Origin: Tillandsia leiboldiana
Lineage: Eukaryota; Streptophyta; Magnoliopsida; Poales; Bromeliaceae
Assembly (NCBI GenBank): GCA_029204045.2
Contig: CM055077.1
Span: 6,711,221 to 6,775,220, forward strand
Reading direction: 5' to 3'
DNA length: 64,000 nt
The notes beneath the pieces were generated by a model. That model ran no database searches, was not told the origin of the DNA, and saw only the letters and a program-made list of their open reading frames with translations. The position numbers and the translations under genes were made by a program. Below are positions 48,691 to 60,800 of the stretch, piece after piece (position 1 is the stretch's first letter; each line of letters starts with the position of its first letter).

Positions 48691-49437
48691 GTGGCTCGCC
48701 CCTCTCCCTCCACCTCCGACGATTTCAAGAAACCCCCCCCCCCCCCCCCCCCCCCCCTCGTTCGTAACGAGAAACAACAAGGAAAAAAAAAAAATGAAAG
48801 CACGGCTCACCTTGTTTTCGTCGGTACCGGGCGAAGGAGAGGGATCGTCCTCTTCGCGTTCGTCGGATCTTGCGGGGAGGCGATCAATCTCTTCTTTCTC
48901 CTCGTCACGATTCCGGCTCTCGCGTCGCCTCGGTAGAGATGGGAAAAAGTTTGGGGTTCTCACGCGCAAGATCGGAGGAAAAGAAGGAAAGGGGAACCCT
49001 AGTTTCCCACTGGGGTCTAAATCAGTTGTTTGGGGTGCAGTTGACGGGGATTTGGTTCCTAAATCCCCAAATTACAAATTACGTGACCGGGTGAATCAAG
49101 AAGTGGGAAAGGAAACAGCAATTACCGACTAAAAGGAAAAACCCAGTTCGAGTACTAACCAGGTCCGGTTTGCCTCGAGAAATGTGTAAGTCGTCTGGAC
49201 TACAGCAAAACTTCCGGAATTTATTTCGGGAGACTCCGGAGTCGGAATCCAAAACCGATCGCGCCGCCGGTCTCCTCTTCATGAGCTTTAATAACCAAAA
49301 ATAACCGCGAGCCCCGACGGTCTGCCCAGAAACAAAGAAAAATAAGTCACCCCCGAATCCTCTTGGTCAAAACGCGGTTTAATAAAATTCAAAGGAAAGT
49401 CCAGAAAGACAATTAAACCCGCGGTTATCACACCCTG

Positions 49438-50240
49438 AGCCATAATCCAGGACACACACCCTAAGCATATCTTCGAGGATTTGATTGGTCCTCTCAGATT
49501 GACCATCGCTTTGAGGATGATACGCTATAGTGAAGTCCAGGCGTGTTCCCAAAGTCTCGTGGAAACTCTTCCAAAACTGTGAAACGAATCGGGGTCTCGG
49601 TCCGACACAATAGAAACAGGAACTCCATGAAGGCGCATAATCTCATCAATATACAACTGCGCCAACTTGTCCCTCGACCATGTGGTGTGGACAGGCAAAA
49701 AGTGACTTGCCTTGGTCAACCTATCCACCACCATCCATATCGCGTCGTGGCCCGCTTGAGATCTAGGCAAGCCCACGATGAAATCCATCGCGATATTCTC
49801 CCACTTTCAAACAAAAATTGGTAGACTTTGGAGTTTACCTGCCGGAAGTCTATGCTCGGCCTTAACCTGTTGGGAAACTAAGCATCTTGCCACAAAGTTC
49901 CCAACATCTTTTTTCATACCCGGCCACCAGAATTATGCTTTCAAGTCCTTGTACATTTTAGTGCCGCCGGGGGGAATAGTATACGGTGATCGGTGTGCTT
50001 CTTGAAGAATCATCTCACGGATATCCTCGTCATTAGGCACACACACACGACCCCGAAACCTCAAGATTCCCGCAGAATCCACACTAAAATCCTTCGCATT
50101 TCCACCCTCAACATCAGACCTCACATTTTGGAGCTTTTCATCAGCAACTTGCTTTTCTTTAATTCTCTCCAACAAGGTGGGTTGCACCCGAAGTGTCATG
50201 AGCTTCGCGGGTGCACCGGGAGCCCTAATGTGCCCTTGAC
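49438..50240 (-). pseudogene. Integrase N-terminal and catalytic part of the outer gypsy element
   Basis: Continuation of 38981-39672 on the minus strand. From right to left: a linker to VQPTLLERIKEKQVADEKL, then LRFRGRVCVPNDEDIREMI, HRSPYTIPPGGTKMYKDLK (start of the HHCC finger), a short broken part, MDFIVGLPRSQAGHDAIW with the first catalytic Asp, and SDRD with the second. A one-base shift follows directly after SDRD, and the reading continues in another frame to SERTNQILEDML and CVLDYG. RT and the rest of pol are absent: at about 50240 the sequence changes to LTR DNA of another family. Confidence 0.85.
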
Positions 50241-50646
50241 CCGAATAGTGAGTCTCCTTGGTTTTTCTCTATAAATAGTCCCTCTTGGGCTTCTTTTGAG
50301 GGCTTTTCTGATTCGATTTCCAGGCCGTTTTCGACAGAGAGTTTCATATTCGAGTCTTCTTCACGTTTTAGCCTCCCCTGAGAATTTTTAGACGCCATTT
50401 TATAATTTTACTCCCCGACTTCGTGAGCTTCGACGTCTCTTCGACATCGGTCTTTTCCGTCGACTCTTCGTTCACAGGCTCCCCCGAGCTAAGTTCTTGG
50501 AGTTTTTCACCGATTTTTGCGACAGCGTTTCCATGACAGGTAGGCATTCGATTTTAGTACACATTGCTCTTCTCCGTTTCAAGTGTTTTTGGGAGTTCTT
50601 ACAGCATCTTTAGACAATCTTTTTCTGTGATATTTTTCTGGACAGC
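50241..50646 (+). mobile_element. Giant-LTR fragment, left part (truncated 5' side)
   Basis: Starts within CCCGAATAGTGAG, next to the expected GCGCCCGAAT site of the superfamily, then TATAAATAG (about 50269) and a leader similar to 8455-8800 and 63490-63860. U3 upstream of this is missing. It is split by the element at 50647 (duplication ACAGC at 50642-50646) and continues at 61945. Confidence 0.75.
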
Positions 50647-51135
50647 TGTGAAGACCCGAAACTCCCACTTATGGAGCACTGTTTCATCTACAGCTTCCGG
50701 AGGCCTATGTGGCGTGTTGGTGGGATTTGTGCACCAATTGGACATTAGGGGTGGACTATGTGTTAAATGGATCACGAGAGTAGTCTGATGACCCCGTCGG
50801 AAGTCTAGAAGTGGTTCCGCGCAAAATGGATATTAAAAAGGGACTCAGTGCGAAGTTTGGACCAAGGAACACCCTTCTGGATGCCTTCGGCAATTTTTAG
50901 AATTGGAATTTGGCAAATCGGACTCCGGATTTGGACTCAGCGCGCGAAAACGGTCAAAATGGGCTATTTACATGCATTTTTCGGAGGTTGCTACAGTAAA
51001 ATTACTGTTCATGGCCGGAACAGTGTTTCCGGCGACGGCGGCGGCGGCGGGCAGCGGCAGCAGCGGCGGAGCGCGGCGCGGGCAGGCGCGGGCAGGTGCG
51101 CGGTCCACCGGGGGGAGCGTGCACCGGTCGCGGGC

Positions 51136-51573
51136 CACGTGGCGGATCCCGGTTGGGCCGGCGTGGGGGCGCGGTCCACGGGAAAGGCGCGGTGCATGGT
51201 GGACCGGAGGGTGACACGTGGCGGCTTATGATTTGACGGTGCTGTGGACCGGGTCCACGGTGTGTGTGTGGGTGGCCTCGGGGCGCGTGCCTGGCAGGGG
51301 GGCGCAGGCGACGCTGACAGCGCGCACGTGGGCGTGGCAGCGACGCGTTGACTGGGTGCGTGCCATGTGTCGGCTGTGCAGTGAGCCACGTGTCGTGCAG
51401 TGGACGGTCCGGAGTGCTGTCGCCTGTTTGGGCGGGCGACGTGGAGGCCTAGGGCAGTTTCGGGCTGCTACAGTGATCTTTCGGGCTGCTACAGTGCGCG
51501 CCCGAAAGTTCCCTGCGCCCGGAAATTGGGACATGTTCGGTATTTTTTGATTTGTTTCTGCAGCCTATATAAA
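51136..51573 (+). promoter_or_regulatory. U3 promoter with G-boxes and TATA (5' LTR)
   Basis: CACGTG at 51136, 51215, 51325 and 51387, two of them in the strong form CCACGTGGC or ACACGTGGC, lie upstream of two copies of TCGGGCTGCTACAGTG (about 51466-51498), a CGCGCCCGAAA site (about 51500) and TATATAAA at 51566-51573. This should drive the element's RNA. Confidence 0.6.
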
Positions 51574-52548
51574 GCGATCCGAGCTTCCTTCTTTCACATT
51601 TTTCCGCCATTTCCGAGCCTCCTCTCGCCAGGGTGCCTTCAGCAAAGATGATCCCCGAGCTTGGCTGCATCTTTCTGCAAAGTTTTGAGATTTTTGGTGG
51701 CACGCTTATCGAGGTTTCCATTTTTACGGCGCGGCGCGACGCTCGTCCTTTTGGGTTCCCCTTCGTCGCGTTTCGGTGCGCGAGCTCCCCCGGCCTACTC
51801 CGACCACCTTTTTGAGTGATTTCTTCGCCGCTGGATTCGCGACGGACAGATATACGATCTTGGTATTTTCAGCTTTCCCTCATTTCATGCTTTTCGAGGT
51901 GTTTGTTCGAGCTTACTGTGACCCCATTTCTGTGAAGGGGATTTGGACAGCGGCTTGGTCTTTCGGCGTTATCTCTGCAACCGGGCATCGTTTGACGACG
52001 TGCTTATACACTTTTTTCATCTACTCGGCGCAAGGAATATCACAGTATTTTTATTGGATTTTTCTGAGTTTTGCCCGAAGGTATATGTTCTTCCCCTTAT
52101 CTGTAAATGGAATTACAGTTATGTTGCTGTGTGGTTTTGCGCACCTGTACTGTGGAATTTGTAACTCGGCCTACGGGGCTCGGAATTGGACGTGCAGGTA
52201 CTCGTTTTGAAGGTATCGACGCGAGGATTGCTGTGATATTTTTATTGGATTTTTCTGGGCACTTTCGGCAGGTTAAATAAGCACGGCTTTGGGACTGATT
52301 TTCAGACTGTGTATACTTGGTTAATTTTGGAATAAAAGTGTAATGTTGGGCCTTATTGTTGTACCCAGGGGTGTTTGCAAGTGTTGCTGGACCCGTTGGA
52401 TCTGCAGACTTTGATTTCGGGGTACTTTCAGTTGTTGGGAGTCGAGGCTTTCGCGACGTGCACCGAGGATGCAGTTTCGGCAGAATTTGGACTGTGAGCG
52501 TCTGCACACTTCACCGACTTCAGGTTTGCCTTGGTTTAAGCGCTTCAG

Positions 52549-53961
52549 GTGGGTAAGCTTAATATCAGTAACTGTTTAAGGCAATGAGTATGTTGTGGCA
52601 AATATAAGTGCACTTGTGGGGATGTCACCCCTCTATGACTGATGCATGCATGTTTAGGGTACATGGTTTATGTTGGTAAGTAGGTAAGCTTGATAATGAT
52701 ATTTGTATAAATGATTGCAAGAATAGTATTTATGAGGTATACTGAGGACTTGCATGACTTGGACATCTATGTGATGATTAGTGTAAGCTTACCTAGGATA
52801 ATGTTACCCTATGAGATTATGTAACATGCTATATTAGCACATAGCCTTTCATGTGGTTGGTTTATGCTTTGGGACAGGATGTCGTAGCTATGTGCGAATT
52901 TGTACTCTGAGGAGTTATTATGATCATTCTGTTGCTGGACCCTGGATTGTGGACAGGTCTAGTTTTTGGGATTCCGGCATGTTGTTTATTCCTAATGGAT
53001 CTATTATTATGCTTTACCCCCCTTTATTTTCTTGAGGACATTTGCATGCTTGTATGGTCATGTAGTTAGGCCATCTTTTACTGCTGCACTACTTATGGGA
53101 ACTTGACTTAGGAGAAACCATGCTTTTCCTTTCTCCGCCTTTGCTAGTCAAGTGGTCAGTGTTGCTCGGGTTCGAGCAGGGGTGTGGATAGGGTAGTCAG
53201 GACTTCGTGTCTGGGACAGGTTGGCTTAGTTGTGGGGCTTTGCGGCAACCGCGGATATTGGGCGGTTGACCGGATGTTTCTCTACGCACCTGATTGGGTA
53301 TCAGTTTCTTTAGTGGATGGAGTTTCCCACTTATCGTTCTGTTGCATCCGATTGAGGTCGGGTCTTTCCTTGGTGGTTGAGTTTTCCCACTTTGATCAGA
53401 TTGATGATCAAAGTCCTGCTATTTAGAGATACTGGTGATATTGATGTCAGAGATGCTTTACTCGTGTGCGTAGCTCCCCTCGAGTGCCGCTTCGGAGTAG
53501 GCTTCAGACCGTGTTGGGTTCCGGTCAGACCGTGTCGGGTGCCGGTCAGACCGTGTTGGGTTTCGGTCATTTGGACAGTGGAGATACTGAGTTCGGGAGA
53601 TTGGTGACAGAGCAGGCAGTACCGGGTTTTATACCGGTTCATTCGATTGGGTTTATTTCGGTCAAATACTTTTATTGTTACACTCGTGCCTGGGGGCCGA
53701 GTGCAGACTGGTAGTTGAGTTTAGATCAGTGCTAGTATTGTTGAGAGCCGTCTGGTTGACGGTGGTCCCGTGTCGTTGAGAGTACTTTGACCGCTGTGTG
53801 AGAGGTTGAGCATCATGATTCTATCCGTTCTGAGAGAGAGCGTGGATTTTGACCGTCGGTCCTGGCGGTGGTACCCACTGAGAACTCCCTCCTTTGGTGT
53901 AGTTCTCACACCCTCTGGGGGTTTTTCCCCTTCTTTTTCCTTCCTCTCCTTTGTTTTGCAG
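52549..53961 (+). other. Possible intron in the LTR leader
   Basis: CGCTTCAG|GTGGGTAAG at 52549 looks like a strong splice donor and TTTGTTTTGCAG| at 53961 like an acceptor. The same pair occurs in the LTR at 219 (1967 and 3749) and, on the minus strand, in the LTR at 22791. The 60 bases before the donor are among the best conserved of the whole LTR. Splicing is an inference. Confidence 0.3.
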
Positions 53962-54429
53962 AGTCTTAGCGGGTGTTGCTGACTCTGCGGTTGTTGATCG
54001 AGGCGAGGGAGTCGCGAGCTAGATCCCTACCCGTCGTTGGAGAGTAGCGGTACCCCTTCAGAGGAGATCATCAGTAGATTACTTGTTTCTTTTTCCTCTT
54101 TTGAGAGACTGTTGTAGTGAGGATATTTTATATTGAGAGACTGTACACTGTTGTATTTATTGGAGTTACCTCCCGTTTGAGTTCAGAGCTTGTATTTGAG
54201 GATATTGTTTTATTATTATTTTGGGAGGCGGATAGTGTTGTTTTATTTCCAGTTGTACAGTGATTGATTTTGGTTATACAGCAGATTTTTATTTATAGCT
54301 CTGATATCTGTTTAGCTATAGCACTTTCCTTGCAGGTTGGACGCTTCGCCTATGCGGATTTGGCATAGGTGGCGGATCTGTTGGCGGGCCCGGGTCGCAG
54401 TTTCGACCCCGGGGCGTGACAGATTAGAG

Positions 54430-54441
54430 TGGTATCAGAGC
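54430..54441 (+). other. Primer binding site (initiator tRNA-Met)
   Basis: TGGTATCAGAGC, a perfect match to the usual plant PBS, starts eight bases after the 5' LTR end. Confidence 0.95.
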
Positions 54442-56080
54442 CTAGGTTGTAGGTCATGGTGGACTTAGAAACCCTAGGCTTATGGTTTGACCCTTGGTTG
54501 ACTTCGTGAGAGTCGTGATTATAGAAAGAGTCCTGATTGAGTTTTATACCTCTCCCAAGGGACGGGAGGAGTGATTGGCATGTTTATTCTCCTAAGTGAT
54601 TATGTTGGCTGCAGACAACATAATGCTGTGGAACGGGTGACATGCTTTAGACTTTCGCTGGATTGGGTCGAGCGTTGTTGTGTGCTGTTTTGTTGTTTCG
54701 TCGTGGCGAGCGGTGTCTCCCCGACGCTGGGTTTTGACCCGTGTGCATCCTGTCATAGCAGTTGAGCTTAAGCAGTTGGTTTTGGGCCGGATACCCGGAT
54801 TGAGGTCAGAGAACTCCGGACCCAGATGACAGGATTGTCAGAGGCTTATCAGCGACAGAGTAAGCAGCTGGTCTTGGTGACACAGTTGTCGGAGCACTGA
54901 GTAACCCCCTCCGTTCCAATGTTTAGTGCCGAGGCACCGAGGCAGGGTGGATAGTTGACGACAGAGGAGCTGTGGGACATGATCGATCTATTGAGCCAGA
55001 TTTGGCAGATGAACCACCCCGACTCGTAAGGTTGAGTTTGGAGCCTTTGGAGGCAGAGTCGTGGTTGGTGGTGATGGAGTGATTAATTAAGAGCCTCCCT
55101 GTGCTAGAGAGTGTATGCAGTTGTTGAACTGCGCGCTCCAGATTCGGGGGACGAGGCGCATAGGATATATGAGACTGGGAGTGGATTGCGCCAGGACACC
55201 TTTCTGTTATTCAGTCCCTCCATTGTAGATTTGGACGCCTCGTTGAAGTAGGCATTATGTATGGAGCGTGGCATTGCAGTTCCTTTGGATAGGGATCTGC
55301 CGCCAGAGGTGAGTTCTGGATTTTGGCGCTTGGCGCCGGGTGATGGAGGACAGATCGGCCGGCAGGGGCATGTCTGATTTCTTTTTCCTGGATAACGAGT
55401 TCCCGAGATGTCAGAGGTCGGGTGGACCCCGATGGCAGCATCAGTATTCATATCAGAGTGGCACAGCGGTAGCGTGGATTCGTTATCTGTGGAGGACCTT
55501 ATTCGTCGCCTCAATGTGATCAGAGACAGGGGTCGTGCTTCCTAGTGATAGTCCTAATTTTCAGGCAGATTGAGCGACAACCACTTGCTTTGAGCGGATG
55601 AATCTGTGCCGCCCAGTTGGAGGGCGCCACGGTAGTGGATTGAGTGTCGCAGGTGGGATTTCACCACAGTAGTCGGAGTTAGAGCATGTTCCACTCTTGC
55701 ATGGGCTAGAGGCAGATTTGTTACCACGTGCACTAGAGGTACAGGTTCCTGTTGTTGTTGTGCACGTGGAGGAGGCATTTGGATCTTGTCCAGTGTGGCC
55801 GAGACCGCGAGTTACCGGCAGAATTATTGGGAATTGTAGCAATTCGGTGTTTCGACCCTGTGCTTGAGATTGTTTGGCACAATGCCACAGAATGTTTGAC
55901 TGCGGCGAGAGAGGACTTTGATCTTCGGCAAGGCAGACAAAAGGAGGCTTGCTTGTTGAGATTGTTAGAGCACTCAGGTTTTGGCGACAGGGTGAGAGGT
56001 GCTTACGGCGGCACCGGGACGCGGGGATATCTCTGTTGCCCACGAGATCCCGGGTGTGATTTCACCTTAGTTGTTGGTAA
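54442..56080 (+). pseudogene. Decayed gag/protease region of the LARD-like element
   Basis: No frame longer than about 110 codons carries a recognisable domain. The order between PBS and RT remains means gag and protease should lie here, and stretches such as the repeated ATGACAGGATTGTCAGAGGC region look like old coding DNA, but I could not identify motifs with confidence. It is non-coding now. Confidence 0.4.
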
Positions 56081-56850
56081 TGCCGCCGGTTAGGGAGATA
56101 GAGATTGCGTTTGACGTGGTTCGGGGAACCGCGCCACCCTGGATAGCACCTCATTGGATATCGCCGGTAGAGCTGAGAGAGCTGATGGCACAGTTGCAGG
56201 ATCTGATGGATCGAGGGGTCTGTTTGACCTAGTGCCACGCCGTTGGTATACGGTGGTGATGCCACGTCGTTGATACACGAATGTGAGGGTCCTTTTATGG
56301 TTCGAGTGTAGACAGGTCCGGGTGGTGTCTAGGACCTTCTGATGGAGTTATACTCCGGCAGTGAGTGTATGATGCGAGTACCTACTTGGAATTAGACAGC
56401 CGAGGACCTCGCCTAGATGGCGTTCTGGACACGGTGGGGGCATTATGAGTTTATAGCGAGGCCCAATGGAATGACGAATGCCCTGTTGACTTCAAGATCC
56501 GAGGAATCGTATGTCCCAGTTGTACTTGGACGGACTGGGAGTGGTGTTTCCCGAGGATATTTTGCTTTACTCCCAGAGCGACTTGGAGCACAAGGAGCAC
56601 TTTGTGGAAGTGCTAGCATGCCCGTGTGGATGAAGTGGTGTGCCAAGTTATTGAGGTACAAGTTTTGCTCCAAGTGCATGCCTTCTTGAGTCACCTTATT
56701 CTAGCCTTTGGAGCGGCGGTGGAATCCGCCCAAATGGAGGTTATCCAAGTTTGGCTGAAACCGACATTTATCCTTGAGGTGAGGAGTTTCTTAGACTTAG
56801 CAGTGCCGGAAGAGCATGGCCAATGGATAATGTGACTGATACTAGCGCCA
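56081..56850 (+). pseudogene. Reverse transcriptase remnants (Ty3/gypsy)
   Basis: Scattered matches in different frames: IEIAFDVVRGTAPPW and SPVELRELMAQLQDLMDRG (start of gypsy RT), AFWTRWGHYEF and RPNGMTNA (the GHYEF...PFGLTNA core), LEHKEHF-like and EVRSFLDLA (end of RT). The catalytic FIDD box is not preserved and stops and shifts lie between the pieces. This identifies the element as Ty3/gypsy and shows it cannot make its own RT. Confidence 0.75.
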
Positions 56851-57859
56851 ATGCTAGTGTTTCCAGTGTTGGGAGATGGAATTGTGTGTTTTAGTGATGC
56901 CTTCCATTGTGGCGGTAGAGTTACCGTGGGTTGATCTTCGGTCCACACTTCATTAGTCCAACCCTATGAGTCTTGTGGCAGGATGTACCGCTGTTTGCAG
57001 GCAGCTTGGATTCCACAGTTGAGCCTTTCAGTACGCCTTTTATTTCCAGCTTTGATTGATGTACCTGGGCGTAGGCCATGCCTGCTTGGCTATCAGTTCT
57101 GATTACTCAGCATCTTGAGTGGGATTTTCGCGGATTGTCGTTGTTGGTTCGGATTTTTGACCGCGAGTTTGGGCATCAGCTTTATGATCGCCTTTTGAGT
57201 CAGTTTTCAGTCCCGTTCACTGACGGTTTGATCCCCGTCAGGGTGTCCTTATTAGTTGAGAGATCGGCTTTGACCCGTGGGTCTGTTGGGGTTATGTTGG
57301 CATGTTGAGTGACCAATTGAGGCATGAGATTGTGTCTCTTGAGGATCCCTCTTGAGGATAGCCCGTGGTTGAGTAGGCCACTCGGGTGATTTTGGATCGG
57401 GAAGTAACCGAGTGAAGACCCCAGCTATTGGATTCTTTTCTTCATTGGATGAATGTGTGGGTATGCTTCGGGTCGCCTTATTGAGATTGACACCAGGAGG
57501 TGGTTTGGTGCGTGTTGCACGGATGGTTATTCGGTTTCCCCCAGCTCTTGATGGAGCCTCTGTGTTGTTTCACGTCTCAGCTCAGGAGTGTTTTGCTTTT
57601 GGATCCCTCGCCCGTGATTGACTTGCCCCTTTAGAGATCTGTGATTGTTGGAGTACGAGGGACGCCCGTTGCGATTTCTGGCTCGAGTGATGAGAGAATT
57701 GCACATCGGGCCATGCCGTACTTGTTGTTGTTGTTGGTGGGGAGTAATCACGGGGAGAGTGGTGTTTCGGGAGCTGGAGGCGTTATTGATGGATACCTAC
57801 CCGTGGTATTTGTGACTCTTGGTGGATTTGAGCTAGTTTCGAGGACGAAACTTTCTTTA
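56851..57859 (+). pseudogene. Interior after RT, no domain recognised
   Basis: By position this should be RNase H and integrase. Total length is too short for both. I could not identify any catalytic motif; frames of 60-80 codons are broken by stops. The end carries GACGAAACTTTCTTTAGTG before the PPT, the usual end of a gypsy interior. Confidence 0.4.
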
Positions 57860-57870
57860 GTGGGGGAGGA
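57860..57870 (+). other. Polypurine tract
   Basis: GTGGGGGAGGA directly before the TGTGAAGACC start of the 3' LTR. Confidence 0.9.
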
Positions 57871-60800
57871 TGTGAAGACCCGAAACTCCCACTTATGGAG
57901 CACTGTTTCATCTACAGCTTCCGGAGGCCTATGTGGCGTGTTGGTGGGATTTGTGCACCAATTGGACATTAGGGGTGGACTATGTGTGTTAAATGGATCA
58001 CGAGAGTAGTCTGATGACCCCGTCGGAAGTCTAGAAGTGGTTCCGCGCGCAATGGATATTAAAAAGGGACTCAGTGCGAAGTTTGGACCAAGGAACACCC
58101 TTCCGGATGCCTTCGGCAATTTTTAGAATTGGAATTTGGCAAATCGGACTCCGGATTTGGACTCAGCGTGCGAAAACGGTCAAAATGGGCTATTTACATG
58201 CATTTTTCGGAGGTTGCTACAGTAAAATTACTGTTCATGGCCGGAACAGTGTTTCCGGCGACGGCGGCGGCGGCGGGCAGCGGCAGCAGCGGCGGAGCGC
58301 GGCGCGGGCAGGCGCGGGCAGGTGCGCGGTCCACCGGGGGGAGCGTGCACCGGTCGCGGGCCACGTGGCGGATCCCGGTTGGGCCGGCGCGGGGGCGCGG
58401 TCCACGGGAAAGGCGCGGTGCATGGTGGACCGGAGGGTGACACGTGGCGGCTTATGATTTGACGGTGCTGTGGACCGGGTCCACGGTGTGTGTGTGGGTG
58501 GCCTCGGGGCGCGTGCCTGGCAGGGGGGTGCAGGCGGCGCTGACAGCGCGCACGTGGGCGTGGCAGCGACGCGTTGACTGGGTGCGTGCCACGTGTCGGC
58601 TGTGCAGTGAGCCACGTGTCGTGCAGTGGACGGTCCGGAGTGCTGTCGCCTGTTTGGGCGGGCGACGTGGAGGCCTAGGGCAGTTTCGGGCTGCTACAGT
58701 GATCTTTCGGGCTGCTACAGTGCGCGCCCGAAAGTTCCCTGCGCCCGGAAATTGGGACATGTTCGGTATTTTTTGATTTGTTTCTGTAGCCTATATAAAG
58801 CGATCCGAGCTTCCTTCTTTCACCTTTTTCCGCCATTTCCGAGCCTCCTCTCGCCAGGGTGCCTTCAGCAAAGATGATCCCCGAGCTTGGCTGCATCTTT
58901 CTGCAAAGTTTTGAGATTTTTGGTGGCACGCTTATCGAGGTTTCCATTTTTACGGCGCGGCGCGATGCTCGTCCTTTTGGGTTCCCCTTCGTCGCGTTTC
59001 GGTGCGCGAGCTCCCCCGGCCTACTCCGACCACCTTTTCGAGTGATTTCTTCGCCGCTGCATTCGCGACGGACAGATCTACGATCTCGGTATTTTCAGCT
59101 TTCCCTCATTTCGTGCTTTTCGAGGTGTTTGTTCGAGCTTACTGTGACCCCATTTCTGTGAGGGGGATTTGGATAGCGGCTTGGTCTTTCGGCGTTATCT
59201 CCGCAACCGGGCATCGTTTGACGACGTGCTTATACACTTTTTTCATCTACTCGGCGCAAGGAATATCATAGTATTTTTATTGGATTTTTCTGAGTTTTGC
59301 CCGAAGGTATATGTTCTTCCCCTTATCTGTAAATGGAATTACAGTTATGTTGCTGTGTAGTTTTGCGCACCTGTACTGTGGAATTTGTAACTCGGCCTAC
59401 GGCGCTCGGAATTGGACGTGCAGGTACTCGTTTCGAAGGTATCGACACGAGGATTGCTGTGATATTTTTATTGGATTTTTCTGGGCACTTTCGGCAGGTG
59501 AAATAAGCACGGCTTTGGGACTGATTTTCAGACTGTGTATACTTGGTTAATTTTGGAATAAAAGTGTAATGTTGGGCCTTATTGTTGTACCCAAGGGTGT
59601 TTGCAAGTGTTGTTGGACCCGTTGGATCTGCAGACTTTGATTTCGGGGTACTTTCAGTTGTTGGGAGTCGAGGCTTTCGCGACGTGCACCGAGGATGCAG
59701 TTTCGGCGGAATTTGGACTGTGAGCGTCTGCACACTTCACCGACTTCAGGTTTGCCTTGGTTTAAGCGCTTCAGGTGGGTAAGCTTAATATCAGTAACTG
59801 TTTAAGGCAATGAGTATGTTGTGGCAAATATAAGTGCACTTGTGGGGATGTCACCCCTCTATGACTGATGCATGCATGTTTAGGGTACATGGTTTATGTT
59901 GGTAAGTAGGTAAGCTTGATAATGATATTTGTATAAATGATTGCAAGAATAGTATTTATGAGGTATACTGAGGACTTGCATGACTTGGACATCTATGTGA
60001 TGATTAGTGTAAGCTTACCTAGGATAATGTTACCCTATGAGATTATGTAACATGCCATATTAGCACATAGCCTTTCATGTGGTTGGTTTATGCTTTGGGA
60101 CAGGATGTCGTAGCTATGTGCGGATTTGTACTCTGAGGAGTTATTATGATCATTCTGTTGCTGGACCCTGGATTGTGGACAGGTCTAGTTTTTGGGATTC
60201 CGGCATGTTGTTTATTCCTAATGGATCTATTATTATGCTTTACCCCCCTTTATTTCCTTGAGGACATTTGCATGCTTGTATGGTCATGTAGTTAGGCCAT
60301 CTTTTACTGCTGCACTACTTATGGGAACTTGACTTAGGAGAAACCATGCTTTTCCTTTCTCCGCCTTTGCTAGTCAAGTGGTCAGTGTTGCTCGGGTTCG
60401 AGCAGGGGTCTGGATAGGGTAGTCAGGACTTCGTGTCTGGGACAGGTTGGCTTAGTTGTGGGGCTTTGCGGCAACCGCGGATATTGGGCGGTTGACCGGA
60501 TGTTTCTCTACGCACCTGATTGGGTATCAGTTTCTTTAGTGGATGGAGTTTCCCACTTATCGTTCTGTTGCATCCGATTGAGGTCGGGTCTTTCCTTGGT
60601 GGTTGAGTTTTCCCACTTTGATCAGATTGATGATCAAAGTCCTGCTATTTAGAGATACTGGTGATATTGATGTCAGAGATGCTTTACTCGTGTGGGTAGC
60701 TCCCCTCGAGTGCCGCTCCGGAGTAGGCTTCAGACCGTGTTGGGTTCCGGTCAGACCGTGTCGGGTGCCGGTCAGACCGTGTTGGGTTCCGGTCATTTGG

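Larger units (their letters stand above)
50647..54421 (+). repeat. 5' LTR of the LARD-like element
   Basis: TGTGAAGACCCG to GGGGCGTGACA. A block matching 61081-61378 of the 3' LTR is missing between 53854 and 53855; the breakpoints share GACC. Carries the full set of superfamily modules, including the terminal hairpin (about 54349-54377) directly before the PBS. Confidence 0.95.

Noticed and set aside
48269..49132. 287-residue open frame on the plus strand
   Set aside because: Antisense to the 5' LTR of the Tekay-like element and made of the GC-rich tandem units plus a poly-C (poly-Pro) run; the 3' LTR copy does not keep it.
51009..51389. Frames conserved between 51009-51389 and 58235-58615
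   Set aside because: Conservation is due to LTR identity within one element; composition is GC-rich, no domain is seen and other superfamily members do not keep the frames.
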